Shown piece by piece: positions 37,123 through 45,896 of a stretch of 64,000 nt of DNA. The position numbers and the translations under genes are program-made. Source of the DNA: Prevotellaceae bacterium (GTDB lineage: Bacteria > Bacteroidota > Bacteroidia > Bacteroidales > Bacteroidaceae); NCBI GenBank assembly GCA_019420585.1, contig JAHZGX010000034.1:62001-126000 (forward strand), written 5' to 3'. A model generated the notes under the pieces. That model worked only from the letters and a program-made list of their open reading frames with translations, was not told the DNA's origin and made no database searches. Every line of letters starts with the position of its first letter. Position 1 is the stretch's first letter.

Positions 37123-37654
37123 AACAGGCTGTCAGGTACAAGACACCATACAGAAAAGGGATTGTGTCACCGCAGAAGTGACCTCGGCTCGTTCCGCCTG
37201 AGCATCAAAGGCAAACGGCAGTGCCAACGCCAATGAAGCCCGGCGGGACGGGTGCCAACGCCATCAAGGCCGTGAACGCGCAGTTCACATGAGTACGGCT
37301 ATGCGTGATGCCCTCTCCCCCTCCGGCGTGGAGTTCGGACTGCAGGAAGACATCAGTAACGATTAGCCCACACAACGAATTGATAATCAACAGATACATA
37401 ATTCCCTAATTGTCCAATAAGACACTTGGGGAACAACAATAATAACACTAAAAGAAAGAAGGAGGCCAAAGACAGACAGAAAATAAATGGAACGCAAAAG
37501 GAACAGGCACTCAGAAGAGCGTCATCCCGCAGGTTAAAACTTAAAAATCCGCTGCTCTGAAATGTGCGGCACAATTACAAACCGAAAGAGCGTTTCCATT
37601 CAGAAAACTTGAAATGAACAAATAAATAGATATTGAGCTTTTAGCTCTTGTTCT
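37123..37654. other. Left edge of the accessory island
   Basis: The 532 bases after pheS hold the degraded HU-like end (37180-37366), then about 290 A-rich bases with no gene, terminator or promoter I can support. Base composition turns AT-rich from about 37370. Confidence 0.5.
37180..37366 (+). pseudogene. HU-family DNA-binding protein relic (C-terminal half)
   Basis: Degenerate coding remains on the plus strand. The stretch DLGSFRLSIKGKR (37180-37218) matches the beta-arm region of Bacteroidota HU-like proteins. After frame changes, AIKAVNAQFT and then MRDALSPSGVEF (ending QEDISND, stop at 37366) match the family's C-terminal part. No intact start or N-terminal half is present. The pattern fits a truncated, frameshifted gene. 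Confidence 0.5.
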
Positions 37655-37813
37655 CTTATCATCGAATACCGCCAATATTCAAACGTGTGAGGACAAGCAG
37701 ACTGGAAGTTCACGCTGATTAGGCGTGGACTATTCTGTGCTTGTTACACGTGCAGGTCACTTGGCGGTAACCCGATGATAAGGCAAGCAGAAAGAATGGT
37801 TGCACGCCTTTTT
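37655..37813 (+). ncRNA. Long imperfect hairpin RNA element before the island operon
   Basis: Five nested stems fold 128 bases into one rod: 37655-37664 with 37773-37782 (10 bp), 37667-37675 with 37761-37769 (9 bp), 37683-37688 with 37746-37751 (6 bp), 37693-37699 with 37738-37744 (7 bp), and 37707-37715 with 37723-37731 (9 bp, one G-U). A smaller hairpin (37781-37809) then runs into TTTTT (37809-37813), arguing for the plus strand. The membrane-protein ATG lies 22 bases further. Options: a 6S-like regulatory RNA, an attenuator leader of the operon, or a DNA structure. I cannot choose. Confidence 0.55.
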
Positions 37814-37835
37814 CGTATCTATTATTGAAATAAAA

Positions 37836-38894
37836 ATGGAACAAAACAATTATTTGAAATTAGTATGGGTAACCGCTTTTATTGCTTTTGCCGCTGTGAG
37901 TTGCTGGGCGACATCAGAATCCCTGCATTTGTTATTGTCATCATGGCCAATAGCAATGTGTTGGGTGGTTTCTGTAGGCTTTTTCATTATTGCTGCATTG
38001 GGAACAAAAATGATTGTAGACAGCCTTAACCAGAACATTTACCTTGAAAAACGGGGCATCCGTCTTGTTGGTGGTGTGCTTATAGTTCTTGTTTTCTGGC
38101 TTGTGTGCAGTATGCCTACCAACACACATACATTTTTCTACCGCACTGTTATAAATGACAAGGTAAACACGGATATCTCAACCACTCGTGGGTACTTGGG
38201 GCAAATAAAAAATAACACCAACAATAAAACGCAAGCAACGATAAAAGTAAATGAACTGAAAAACAATATTGATGTTCTTTTAGGTGAACTGGAGGCTGAA
38301 ATTAAGAACGAGGTAAATCCTGGATTTGGTTCAAAATCGAAAGAAATCTTAAGAAAGTTCGCCACTCTCCTTAGTGTAGACAAAGTTGAACCGCTGAGTT
38401 TCAAGGGTACTTCCAAACAAGACAGGGAGAAACTATGCGACGCATACCGTGCGAAAATCTATCTTCTTACCGAAAACCGTGCTACAAACATCATGGCTCA
38501 TATATTGTCGCCAAACGCAGACAATATAAAAGAGGTGAAGCGTGATGACGAGAATTTGGCTTTGGTAAAAAAATATATTGGTGACAAGACCATTAACCTG
38601 AATGATGCAGAAGATATAGAAGATGTGTGTGGCAAACTCAACACATCGTATAACACGGTTAGAAAAAACAGAGACTTTGTCAACTTCTCATCAAAAACCG
38701 ATGAGGCAAATTACACGGCAGACAATCCCGTAACCAAAGTGAAAAGAATGATAAACGTATTTGACGTATGGGAAGATTTCATCAAAGGAGAGTATTCCGG
38801 ACATGGGTTCATGTTTTGGATAATCATATCCATACTGGTGGATATTGCAGCCTTCATCTTTTTCGACTTGGCTTTCAAGAAACAAGAATTTTAA
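37836..38894 (+). CDS. Four-pass membrane protein of unknown family, island gene 1
   Basis: 352 residues from the ATG at 37836, whose A-rich leader is better than an upstream TTG in frame. Hydrophobic segments lie at about 8-24, 36-56, 76-93 and 326-346. The loop between the third and fourth (about 95-325) is large, polar and mainly helical; with four passes it should sit outside the cytoplasm if both ends are inside (inference). I recognise no domain. It is the first gene of a tight five-gene operon and could be the membrane base or channel of the system. Base use is AT-rich compared with flanking core genes. Confidence 0.8.
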   Translation: MEQNNYLKLVWVTAFIAFAAVSCWATSESLHLLLSSWPIAMCWVVSVGFFIIAALGTKMIVDSLNQNIYLEKRGIRLVGGVLIVLVFWLVCSMPTNTHTFFYRTVINDKVNTDISTTRGYLGQIKNNTNNKTQATIKVNELKNNIDVLLGELEAEIKNEVNPGFGSKSKEILRKFATLLSVDKVEPLSFKGTSKQDREKLCDAYRAKIYLLTENRATNIMAHILSPNADNIKEVKRDDENLALVKKYIGDKTINLNDAEDIEDVCGKLNTSYNTVRKNRDFVNFSSKTDEANYTADNPVTKVKRMINVFDVWEDFIKGEYSGHGFMFWIIISILVDIAAFIFFDLAFKKQEF

Positions 38895-38919
38895 TAACAT
38901 AAAAAACAGATACAACAAT

Positions 38920-39873
38920 ATGGCTGATATGAATTTCGGCATTTCGCCAACCAACGAACCGTTGTCCAATGTTTCCATGGGCACGAATGAAGAAATCGTG
39001 AACAATGACAACACTTTTTCTGCAGAAAATGTACAAGTGAATGATGTTGGCATGAGTTCGGAAGAACTTAACGATGCCAATAAAATTAAAGTGACCATCG
39101 CAGACTACAAGACACCATTGGTTGTGTTTTTTGGTCCACCAGCTTGCGGCAAGACAATGACGTTAATCCGTCTGACCCGATATCTGCAAGGCCAAGGATA
39201 TACCATAGAGCCTGTGACCTCTTTCAGACCCACATACGACACGAATTACAGCAACATGTGTAAGAATTTCGACGCCATGGTGGGAAGTGAAGATGCCGCC
39301 AAGTCCACAAGTAAAATCAACTTCATGTTGGTTCAGGTACTTCGTGACGGCAAACCCTTATGTCAGATACTGGAGGGACCTGGCGAGTATTATTTCAAGC
39401 CGGAAGACCCTCAAGCAAAATTCCCGAAATACGTGAATGCTATAATCAACAGTTCAAACAGAAAAATATGGGCAATCATGGTTGAGCCAGACAGAACAAA
39501 CAAGAGAATGGATGTCGAGGCTCGCAGAAATTATGTAAATAAGATACATAGATTGAAAACACGTATCAGTTCACGTGATAAAATCCTGTTTGTATTCAAC
39601 AAGATAGATGAGACTCCATTCGTGATAGGTGTTGGGAACATAAAGTATAACCTTGCTTTACAGCATACAGAGTTTTTGTATCCAAGTATTTTCGCTCCTT
39701 TTATGAATGTGAATCCTATTAACCGATGGTGGAAACCGTACAACTTTGATTTTGTCGCATTTCAGACAGGCGATTTCTCAGAAGCGGCAGACGGAACGCT
39801 CACGTTTGAACAAGGATCGGATGCTTACCCCAAGAAACTATGGAATTTTATACTAAAACGAATCAGAGGTTGA
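38920..39873 (+). CDS. P-loop GTPase-like protein, island gene 2
   Basis: 317 residues from the ATG at 38920, following the leader aaaaaacagatacaacaat. The N-terminal 55 residues are polar and probably disordered. The G1 loop FFGPPACGKT (72-79) follows a beta strand, and the G4 motif is NKID (227-230) after LFVF, so it looks like a TRAFAC-type GTPase. The expected G3 DxxG is replaced by EGPGE (152-156), so hydrolysis may be altered. There is no membrane segment. It is likely the cytosolic switch that engages the membrane proteins encoded on both sides. The exact GTPase family is not assigned. Confidence 0.82.
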   Translation: MADMNFGISPTNEPLSNVSMGTNEEIVNNDNTFSAENVQVNDVGMSSEELNDANKIKVTIADYKTPLVVFFGPPACGKTMTLIRLTRYLQGQGYTIEPVTSFRPTYDTNYSNMCKNFDAMVGSEDAAKSTSKINFMLVQVLRDGKPLCQILEGPGEYYFKPEDPQAKFPKYVNAIINSSNRKIWAIMVEPDRTNKRMDVEARRNYVNKIHRLKTRISSRDKILFVFNKIDETPFVIGVGNIKYNLALQHTEFLYPSIFAPFMNVNPINRWWKPYNFDFVAFQTGDFSEAADGTLTFEQGSDAYPKKLWNFILKRIRG

Positions 39874-39877
39874 TGTC

Positions 39878-41332
39878 ATGGATGTAGAAATTTTTGTTCA
39901 CGGTGTTCCCAATGGCGAGAGTTTTTGGGGAAAAGACGAAGACCGCAACTATTTTGGTAATTTTTATGACCAAAGTTGTTCTGACAAGGTAAGATTCTTT
40001 ATTCAAACACGTACTTCAAATGGCAAAATATACTGCTATTACAACTATCTTGTATATGGTAATGTCGTAGGCAATGATGGTCGTGATGGCTCATATTTTG
40101 GGTTGTCAATACGATTTGCTGCTTATTGCAAAGACTTTATGAACGTGTATAAAGTCCTTGATATAGTTTTCTCGACATATGTTGTCAACAGTATATTAAA
40201 AATACAGAATGGCAACTACAAATATATCGTACCTGATTTTTCAAATGCTCATGATGTCTTGAAAAAAATAAGTTCCAGCATTTGGGAACTAATCCAATCT
40301 GCTCTTACAGGTGAAAGTTTTTGTACTCTGAACGGTTTTAAAACAAACGGAACACAGTTTCCTTCAGCAAATCTGTATGAAAGCACAAGCAGCGAAGTTG
40401 AATCAGCGGTAAGGCAATATGGCAAAATAGTAATATCTCCTTATTATCAGACAAGTAGAGAAAAAACGCTAGCCAAGAATTACGAAGCCAGATTAAATGC
40501 AGAGAAACAACAATGTGAAGACCGTATTAGAGCAAATGCTACAGCCTCTAAGAACGAAATCACACAGAAGGAAAACGAACTTTCATTATTACGAACAAAC
40601 AACAGCAATTTGGCAAGTAAGATTGCGGAACAGAAAGAAACCATCCAAAAGTTGAACGGTAAGATTCAAGAGCATAATTTAACAAAAAAGAATATCGCAA
40701 TCATAGAAACCATAAAAGAACCTGTAATAGAACTCGCCTCTGCTCTTGGCTACACAGCCCAATCAAACTTAGATGACGGGCATAAATGGAAGTTACAAAG
40801 TTTCATAAGGTATATTATTCCATGGATTAATACTATATTGGGGGTGATAATTATTTCAATACTTATATTTCCATCAAAAGAGAAAAATATAGAACAGCAC
40901 GATGACCTATACGTATTAAACGATACAATCAATATGTTGAAAGCAGAGAACGAAGACCTTAAATCGCAAATTCAGGTTGTTGAGCAATCCAAAGAAAATA
41001 TGATAATAGAAGATGTAAATCATACTTTTGGGACTGGTAGTTATGATGCCATAGAATCACCTACAAAGCCTGCAAGAATAGATGCTTCAGATTATAATGC
41101 AAGAAAAAATATTTTTCTTAAAATAGGACAAACACATTATGCGTCTATACAAAACGTCAATAATTCCAACAATCAAAAGTGGACTATTAAAGGTGGCGAA
41201 ATCATAGGACGTGACGATGGGGTTTCCATAACGTTTAAACCAAAATCTACGGATGTCACACTAATTTACGACAATTCAAAAGGTGAGCATATAGAACGTA
41301 AGTTAATAGCAAAGCAACAAAAAAAATTATGA
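39878..41332 (+). CDS. Single-pass coiled-coil membrane protein, island gene 3
   Basis: 484 residues starting 4 bases after the GTPase stop. Order of parts: a globular N-terminal domain (about 1-190, including VEIFVHGVPNGESFW and GSYFGLSIRF), a coiled coil (200-275), a transmembrane helix (312-331), a second short coiled coil (345-372), and a C-terminal beta-rich domain (410-480, with WTIKGGEIIG, like a PKD or Ig-like strand pattern). The N-terminal domain resembles that of island gene 5. With no signal peptide, the N-terminus is probably cytosolic, next to the GTPase, and the C-terminus outside. Function unknown. Confidence 0.78.
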   Translation: MDVEIFVHGVPNGESFWGKDEDRNYFGNFYDQSCSDKVRFFIQTRTSNGKIYCYYNYLVYGNVVGNDGRDGSYFGLSIRFAAYCKDFMNVYKVLDIVFSTYVVNSILKIQNGNYKYIVPDFSNAHDVLKKISSSIWELIQSALTGESFCTLNGFKTNGTQFPSANLYESTSSEVESAVRQYGKIVISPYYQTSREKTLAKNYEARLNAEKQQCEDRIRANATASKNEITQKENELSLLRTNNSNLASKIAEQKETIQKLNGKIQEHNLTKKNIAIIETIKEPVIELASALGYTAQSNLDDGHKWKLQSFIRYIIPWINTILGVIIISILIFPSKEKNIEQHDDLYVLNDTINMLKAENEDLKSQIQVVEQSKENMIIEDVNHTFGTGSYDAIESPTKPARIDASDYNARKNIFLKIGQTHYASIQNVNNSNNQKWTIKGGEIIGRDDGVSITFKPKSTDVTLIYDNSKGEHIERKLIAKQQKKL

Positions 41333-41865
41333 AGAATGTAAAATTCATTATTAGCGTTTTTTTCGCTGCCGCACTAATATCGTGTGGCAGCGGAAAGAAA
41401 AAGCCTGTTTATGTCGAGGTTGAGACAACAACAGAAGATGCTGAAGAATCTTCTTTAGCGCAAAGTGGAGACGAGATAGCCGTACCTTTCAGAAATGAAA
41501 ATGGTGTGAAGTTTGTCCAAGTGAAAGTAAATGGCGTTGGCTTGGAAATGGTTTTTGACACAGGTTGTTCAGGAGCTCTTATTTCTGTAGCCGAGGCCAA
41601 CTATCTTTACCAAAAAGGAAAACTCACGCAAGAAGATATATTGGGAACAACGCAGTCTCAAATTGCAGACGGAAGTGTTGTGAAGAATATGGTTGTGAAC
41701 TTGAAAGAAGTTGTTATAAATGATCAAATATTATGTCCAAATGTACTGGCAACAGTTGCAAACAATATGAATGCTCCTCTATTGCTAGGCAACGAAATCT
41801 TGGATAGATTGGCAACTATTAAGATTGACAATGAGAATGAGACTTTAATCTTCAAACTAAAATAA
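41329..41865 (+). CDS. Retropepsin-like aspartyl protease lipoprotein, island gene 4
   Basis: 178 residues. A lipoprotein signal (FIISVFFAAALISCG, cysteine 19) anchors it to a membrane outside the cytoplasm. After an acidic linker, VKVNGVGLEMVFDTGCSG places a catalytic-type DTG (D77-G79, with C80 S81), and APLLLGNEILDRL is the family's hydrophobic-hydrophobic-glycine motif. This fits single-domain clan AA proteases, which must dimerise to be active. Its ATG overlaps the preceding stop by 4 bases and its stop overlaps the next ATG, so it is an integral part of the operon. Its substrate may be one of the neighbouring C-terminal domains (inference). Confidence 0.83.
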   Translation: MKNVKFIISVFFAAALISCGSGKKKPVYVEVETTTEDAEESSLAQSGDEIAVPFRNENGVKFVQVKVNGVGLEMVFDTGCSGALISVAEANYLYQKGKLTQEDILGTTQSQIADGSVVKNMVVNLKEVVINDQILCPNVLATVANNMNAPLLLGNEILDRLATIKIDNENETLIFKLK

Positions 41866-43082
41866 TGGTAAATACTTCTGTCTATATATTTGGAGTTCTG
41901 GATGATGGTTACACACAATATCCAGACAACTATTCAAGGGACATATATCAAAATTTCTATACGCACACCTCTGTAAAATCTCAAATTATAATACATAGAG
42001 ACAACGGACTTATGTATTATGGGTATATACGCAAATTGGACAACGTCTCACAGTACATAGGCTTTTGCATACTTCTCAATGGTATGATGTTCTCGAATAT
42101 TAGTATACTATTCCCTATTTTTGAGAATGCAGTGACGGAAATGGTGACAAAAGGGGAAATACTTACGTTTAGCGAAAATGGAGATGTCGTGTCCACGAAC
42201 AAAAATCTCGTTCAAAATCAACAAGAGATAAAACGAATATTAAGCATTATAGGTAATGCTATCAGCATTTTGGATAACTATATAAAGATTTTGCCACCTG
42301 TCGATTATTCAAAATCCAACACGGAAAAGAAACAATTTAATATTGCAGACCCAAATGACGCAATTATTGAAGCCTCATACAAATACGCATATACTTTCGT
42401 TACAAAAGAGACAGGCTGCGATACTTCATCGTTGGCCGGCTATAGAAGTGTTATCAAGAAACTTTACAAAGAAAAAGCAGAGTTGTCTTTTCAATGTGAC
42501 AAGCAGAAAAAACAATACAACAAATTGAATAAACAGAAAAAACAATATAAAAATGTTGCCGTTTTATGTTTCATTGCAGTTTCCTGCAGCATTGGATTGT
42601 TTTTTCTTAAAATTGCATTGAATGACACAGAGTTGAATCTCCAGAAAGCGCAAAAAGAGAACGCACAAAAGAGCGAAACGATAAAAGAGCAAAATACGTT
42701 TATCGCAAGCTTAAAGAACAATATCTCAGACTTGCAATCTTTATTGACTGCGGAAAAAGAGCAGCGAGAAGACATAGAAAGGGAACTTGGTCAACTTATG
42801 GAAATATATAATGAGAAACAGCCTTTGTTTGTGAAAAGTACATCGTTTAATTTCGATACAGGTTGGTTGTCTTTTGATTATTATGGATTTTGTGAGAAAA
42901 CAGTGACTTTGAACATAAGGGCTTTTAATGGAGATTATTCCTATTCAAACTCAACCACTTTGCTAGTAGAGAAAGGACATCATTCATATTCGATATATTT
43001 GAATAGCAGTTTGAATAGTTCTAAATGGTATTCTTTTGAACTGTTAATTGGTAACAGAATAGTAGGAGGAGACAGGCATTGA
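41865..43082 (+). CDS. Single-pass coiled-coil membrane protein, island gene 5
   Basis: 405 residues; its ATG shares a base with the previous stop (TAATG). Architecture parallels island gene 3: N-terminal domain (1-190, with SVYIFGVLDDGYTQYPDN and IGFCILLNGMMF), coiled coil (200-228), transmembrane helix (231-250), long periplasmic coiled coil (255-315) and a C-terminal beta domain (325-400). The N-terminal domain aligns by eye with that of gene 3 over its first 100 residues, though identity is low. The two are probably diverged paralogues forming a complex. No enzyme motif seen. Confidence 0.78.
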   Translation: MVNTSVYIFGVLDDGYTQYPDNYSRDIYQNFYTHTSVKSQIIIHRDNGLMYYGYIRKLDNVSQYIGFCILLNGMMFSNISILFPIFENAVTEMVTKGEILTFSENGDVVSTNKNLVQNQQEIKRILSIIGNAISILDNYIKILPPVDYSKSNTEKKQFNIADPNDAIIEASYKYAYTFVTKETGCDTSSLAGYRSVIKKLYKEKAELSFQCDKQKKQYNKLNKQKKQYKNVAVLCFIAVSCSIGLFFLKIALNDTELNLQKAQKENAQKSETIKEQNTFIASLKNNISDLQSLLTAEKEQREDIERELGQLMEIYNEKQPLFVKSTSFNFDTGWLSFDYYGFCEKTVTLNIRAFNGDYSYSNSTTLLVEKGHHSYSIYLNSSLNSSKWYSFELLIGNRIVGGDRH

Positions 43083-43134
43083 TATAACATTGCTAAAATG
43101 AATTTCTGAATTTATAGTCAAAAAAACATTGTAA

Positions 43135-43940
43135 AATATATAAAATTTTCATAATTCCTGCGCTTGAAATATCCCACCTGTTCGATGTTCTTCAAGTCGT
43201 CATTCACGGTTTCCATGATAGCCCGTTTCCAGAGCGGCGAACCTGCCGGAGACACCCATCAAAGCCCCTCCATGTTACTTTCAAATTTGGCGGCAAGCGG
43301 AATGACATCCACAAGCAAACGTTGGAAAATGTCCTTGCTGACATGCCCTTTCCAGCGACCGGCTTGCCGTATATGAATCCGATGAATACGTTGTATTCCA
43401 GTTGTTTAATGCCATCCACATCAACAGGAGTTACCATAACGTCCTGCAACTCGCCCTTCTCGTTGCAGGCCAGACAAGGCCTGAAGCCAAGGAACCATCC
43501 CATGGGACACTTGCCTCTTTGGGCTATACCTTTGAATACTTTATGAATGCCTATCCTCTGGTTCTTGCATTCTCTCAGAGGAGTGCTGTTCACGAACTTA
43601 TGCCCATGCATTTTCCAAGCAACACTTTCTTTATGAACAGAGCCAGAGGGCAACCTCTTTTTCAAGTTCCACAAAACGGTTATACGAGACAACCTTGGGG
43701 AAGAGATGGCACAGTTAATTGCTGACTTTTTCCAAATAGTAAATGTTTCAGGCAACGGTAGCCTGAAACATGAAACAGTATTATAATCAGCATGATTTCT
43801 GCCTTTGACGTGATTGAATCACGATGATAACGGTACTTCCTGTTTGATTCCTGCGTATACTTTTCCGTCACAGCCTCAAAAAACTTGCAGAAGTCATCTG
43901 TCATACAAAATAATTCTGTAACTTTGTCTTCGGTGAACAT
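43135..43940 (-). pseudogene. IS982-family transposase relic, left copy
   Basis: Reading the minus strand from 43940, the N-terminus MFTEDKVTELFCMTDDF and YHRDSITSKAEIML are intact. Then frames change: VNSTPL and HKVFKGIAQRGKCPMGWF are typical of the IS982 DDE region, FIYGKPVAGKG follows, and AIMETVNDDLKNIEQV lies in yet another frame near 43160-43200. At least two frameshifts and an in-frame stop (NMEGL then TGA) inactivate it, and the last residues are missing. The same lesions occur in the right copy. Confidence 0.85.
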
Positions 43941-44071
43941 AGTGATTACTGTTTATAATACTTTGTATTTGAGCACAATAAGATCACAACAATTTTCGCT
44001 AATCACCAATTTTACAGGCGGTTATAATTCATCGAACTCACGTTAAATATAATCAATAAGATATAAGTTAT
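43941..44071. other. Short AT-rich gap before the propeller gene
   Basis: 131 bases upstream of the lipoprotein gene. One end of the left IS relic should lie here, but I could not identify a terminal repeat. Confidence 0.4.
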
Positions 44072-45239
44072 ATGTCCCACACAAAAGATATATGTATCAT
44101 TACCCTTGTGCTTTTGGCCGTTTCGTGTGCAGAAAACTATAAAAAGAATAGTGTTTTATTGGAAACAGCGGAAGCATGTGACATCAGGGTGAATGCCTGT
44201 GTTGACGAAACGCCCATTTATTCCTGCACGAATAGTCTTGCTGAGGAGTTCTGTGATATGGAATTGATAGCCTTAGAGAATAACAGCGAGAATCCAATGG
44301 GAGAAATCCTGAAGATGCAGGTTTCTGACTCCGGCATTTTTATTCTTGACAACCAACAGGGAGGTTCAATATTTCATTATGCAAATGATGGCCGTTTTAT
44401 TTCCAAAATCGGAGAAAAGGGGCACAGCCTGCCAGAGTACTCGGCCATCTTGAATTTCTCTGCCAATACTGCAGGAGACACCATCGCCATATTGGATTAC
44501 AGCTATGTGAAGTTCTATAACGCCACGGGCACTTTTCTGAAAGTTGACGCCCTGAAAGGTACGCCTCAGTGGCAGGGCTTCCTGATTACCAATAAGGGAT
44601 ACTTCCTGTCAACCAACAATCGTGGCCAAAAGACTATACTCGCACGATATGACAATAATTTCAAATCAGAAGCCCCCCCTCATAAAGGGACATGTGAATC
44701 TCATAAGGGATATTCCGTCTTCATGGCAGAATCAGATTCGGAAAAACGGTCAGAGTCTTTGCTATTATGATTATTACACTTCATCATTCTATCTCTTCAA
44801 TATAGGAAATATCTCGGAGAGTAAAAGATACACCTTGCTTTCACCGAATGCGCTGACAGAGAGTAAGGCAAGAGAGGCTGCCGGCCATAATACCTATGAA
44901 TATGATCATCTGGAGTCGTTCGTATATGAGGACAGCACTATATGGGGCATATTCAAGTATGGGGAGTCCCTCTATGATTTCAAGCTTGACCTGCAGACAG
45001 ACTCCTGCCGACTAAATCATCATATTGATATGGGATATGGTTTTCTTTGCACACATGACGGATGGTATTATTGCGTTTTCGAACCAGTCCAACTTCTGCA
45101 ATTGATAGGATTGGAGAAACATAGACTGCCGGCAATCGGAAGGCTGCTCAGAAATGCCCTTAAGCCCTACGAAGAGAAGATGAAAGAAACAGATAATTAT
45201 TATATCCTGAAAATGCGAAGGAAGAAGGGGATAGTATAA
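44072..45239 (+). pseudogene. Six-bladed beta-propeller lipoprotein, frameshifted
   Basis: Frame one (from 44072) has a lipoprotein signal (ICIITLVLLAVSC) and propeller-like repeats such as GIFILDNQQGGSIFHYAND and DTIAILDYSYVKFYNATG, typical of Bacteroides 6-bladed propeller lipoproteins. It runs off frame after a C7 tract at 44673-44679 and stops at 44770. The second frame carries on directly with YYDYYTSSFYLFNIGN and DSTIWGIFKYGESLYDF to 45239. Joined by a one-base shift it would be a normal protein of about 390 residues. It is either broken, phase-variable at the C tract, or a sequencing artefact. Confidence 0.75.
44673..44679 (+). repeat. C7 homopolymer at the frameshift point
   Basis: Seven cytosines (agCCCCCCCtc) coincide with the point where the propeller coding frame switches. 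A change of one C would restore one continuous frame. Confidence 0.8.
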
Positions 45240-45311
45240 TATAAATTCCACAAAACCAAAATCAGTCACTAGACCACCAAAGATTAGATTCTTCTAGAAT
45301 TGCTTTTATAA

Positions 45312-45880
45312 TTAACGTGAGTTTGATGAATTCAAAAACAATGCAAGCTGTGTGTCTAATGTACGTTGTACTTTGATGCACGGCTTTTTAGAAAACATGC
45401 AATAAACAGCAATGGTCCCAAGCATGCTGACGATGGAATTTTCATGGCTCCTGTGCTTGGAATGTTCCACCAGCGCGATGCTCTTCAACTCACCATTCAT
45501 GGCTTCCCTGATAGTCTGTTCCCAAAGCGGCGAACCTGCCGGAAACACCCATCAAAGCCCCTCCATGTTACTTTCAAGTTTGGTGATAAACTGAATGCAA
45601 TCCACGAGCAAGCGTTGGAAATGTCCTTGCCGACATACCCTTTACCTGCGGTCGATTTTCCGTATATGAATTCAACGAAGTCTTTGTGTTCCAATATTTT
45701 CATATCATCCATACCACCAGGAATTATCATAAAGTCCAGCAATTCGCCTTTCTCGTTGCAAATCAGACGAGCCTTGAAGCCAAGGAACCATCCCATGGAA
45801 CATTCGCCTCTCTGCGCAATGCCTTTAAACACTTTATGGATATGTTCCAGGGGAGTGCTGTTCACGGAAATCCCTTTCAT
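45312..45880 (-). pseudogene. IS982-family transposase relic, right copy
   Basis: Minus strand. From about 45880 it reads ISVNSTPL, HKVFKGIAQRGECSMGWF, CNEKGELLDFMIIPG and FIYGKSTAGKGYVGK, then shifts frame. The C-terminal part SIALVEHSKHRSHENSIV ... RTLDTQLALF, ending 45312, is well preserved. The N-terminal 100 or so residues are missing. It has the same orientation and shares the frameshift and the TGA after NMEGL with the left copy at 43135-43940. Confidence 0.85.
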
Positions 45881-45896
45881 ATAGATGGTGCACTGA

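Noticed and set aside
37655..37813. Firm assignment as 6S RNA
   Set aside because: Rod shape fits, but I cannot confirm the conserved open bubble or family bases; kept as an unnamed structured element.
38920..43082. Naming the cassette as a known GTPase-associated conflict system
   Set aside because: Motifs show a GTPase and membrane partners, but I cannot match the transducer-like proteins to a named family without a search.
43135..45880. Active IS982 transposases
   Set aside because: Both copies are frameshifted, carry an in-frame stop, and are truncated.
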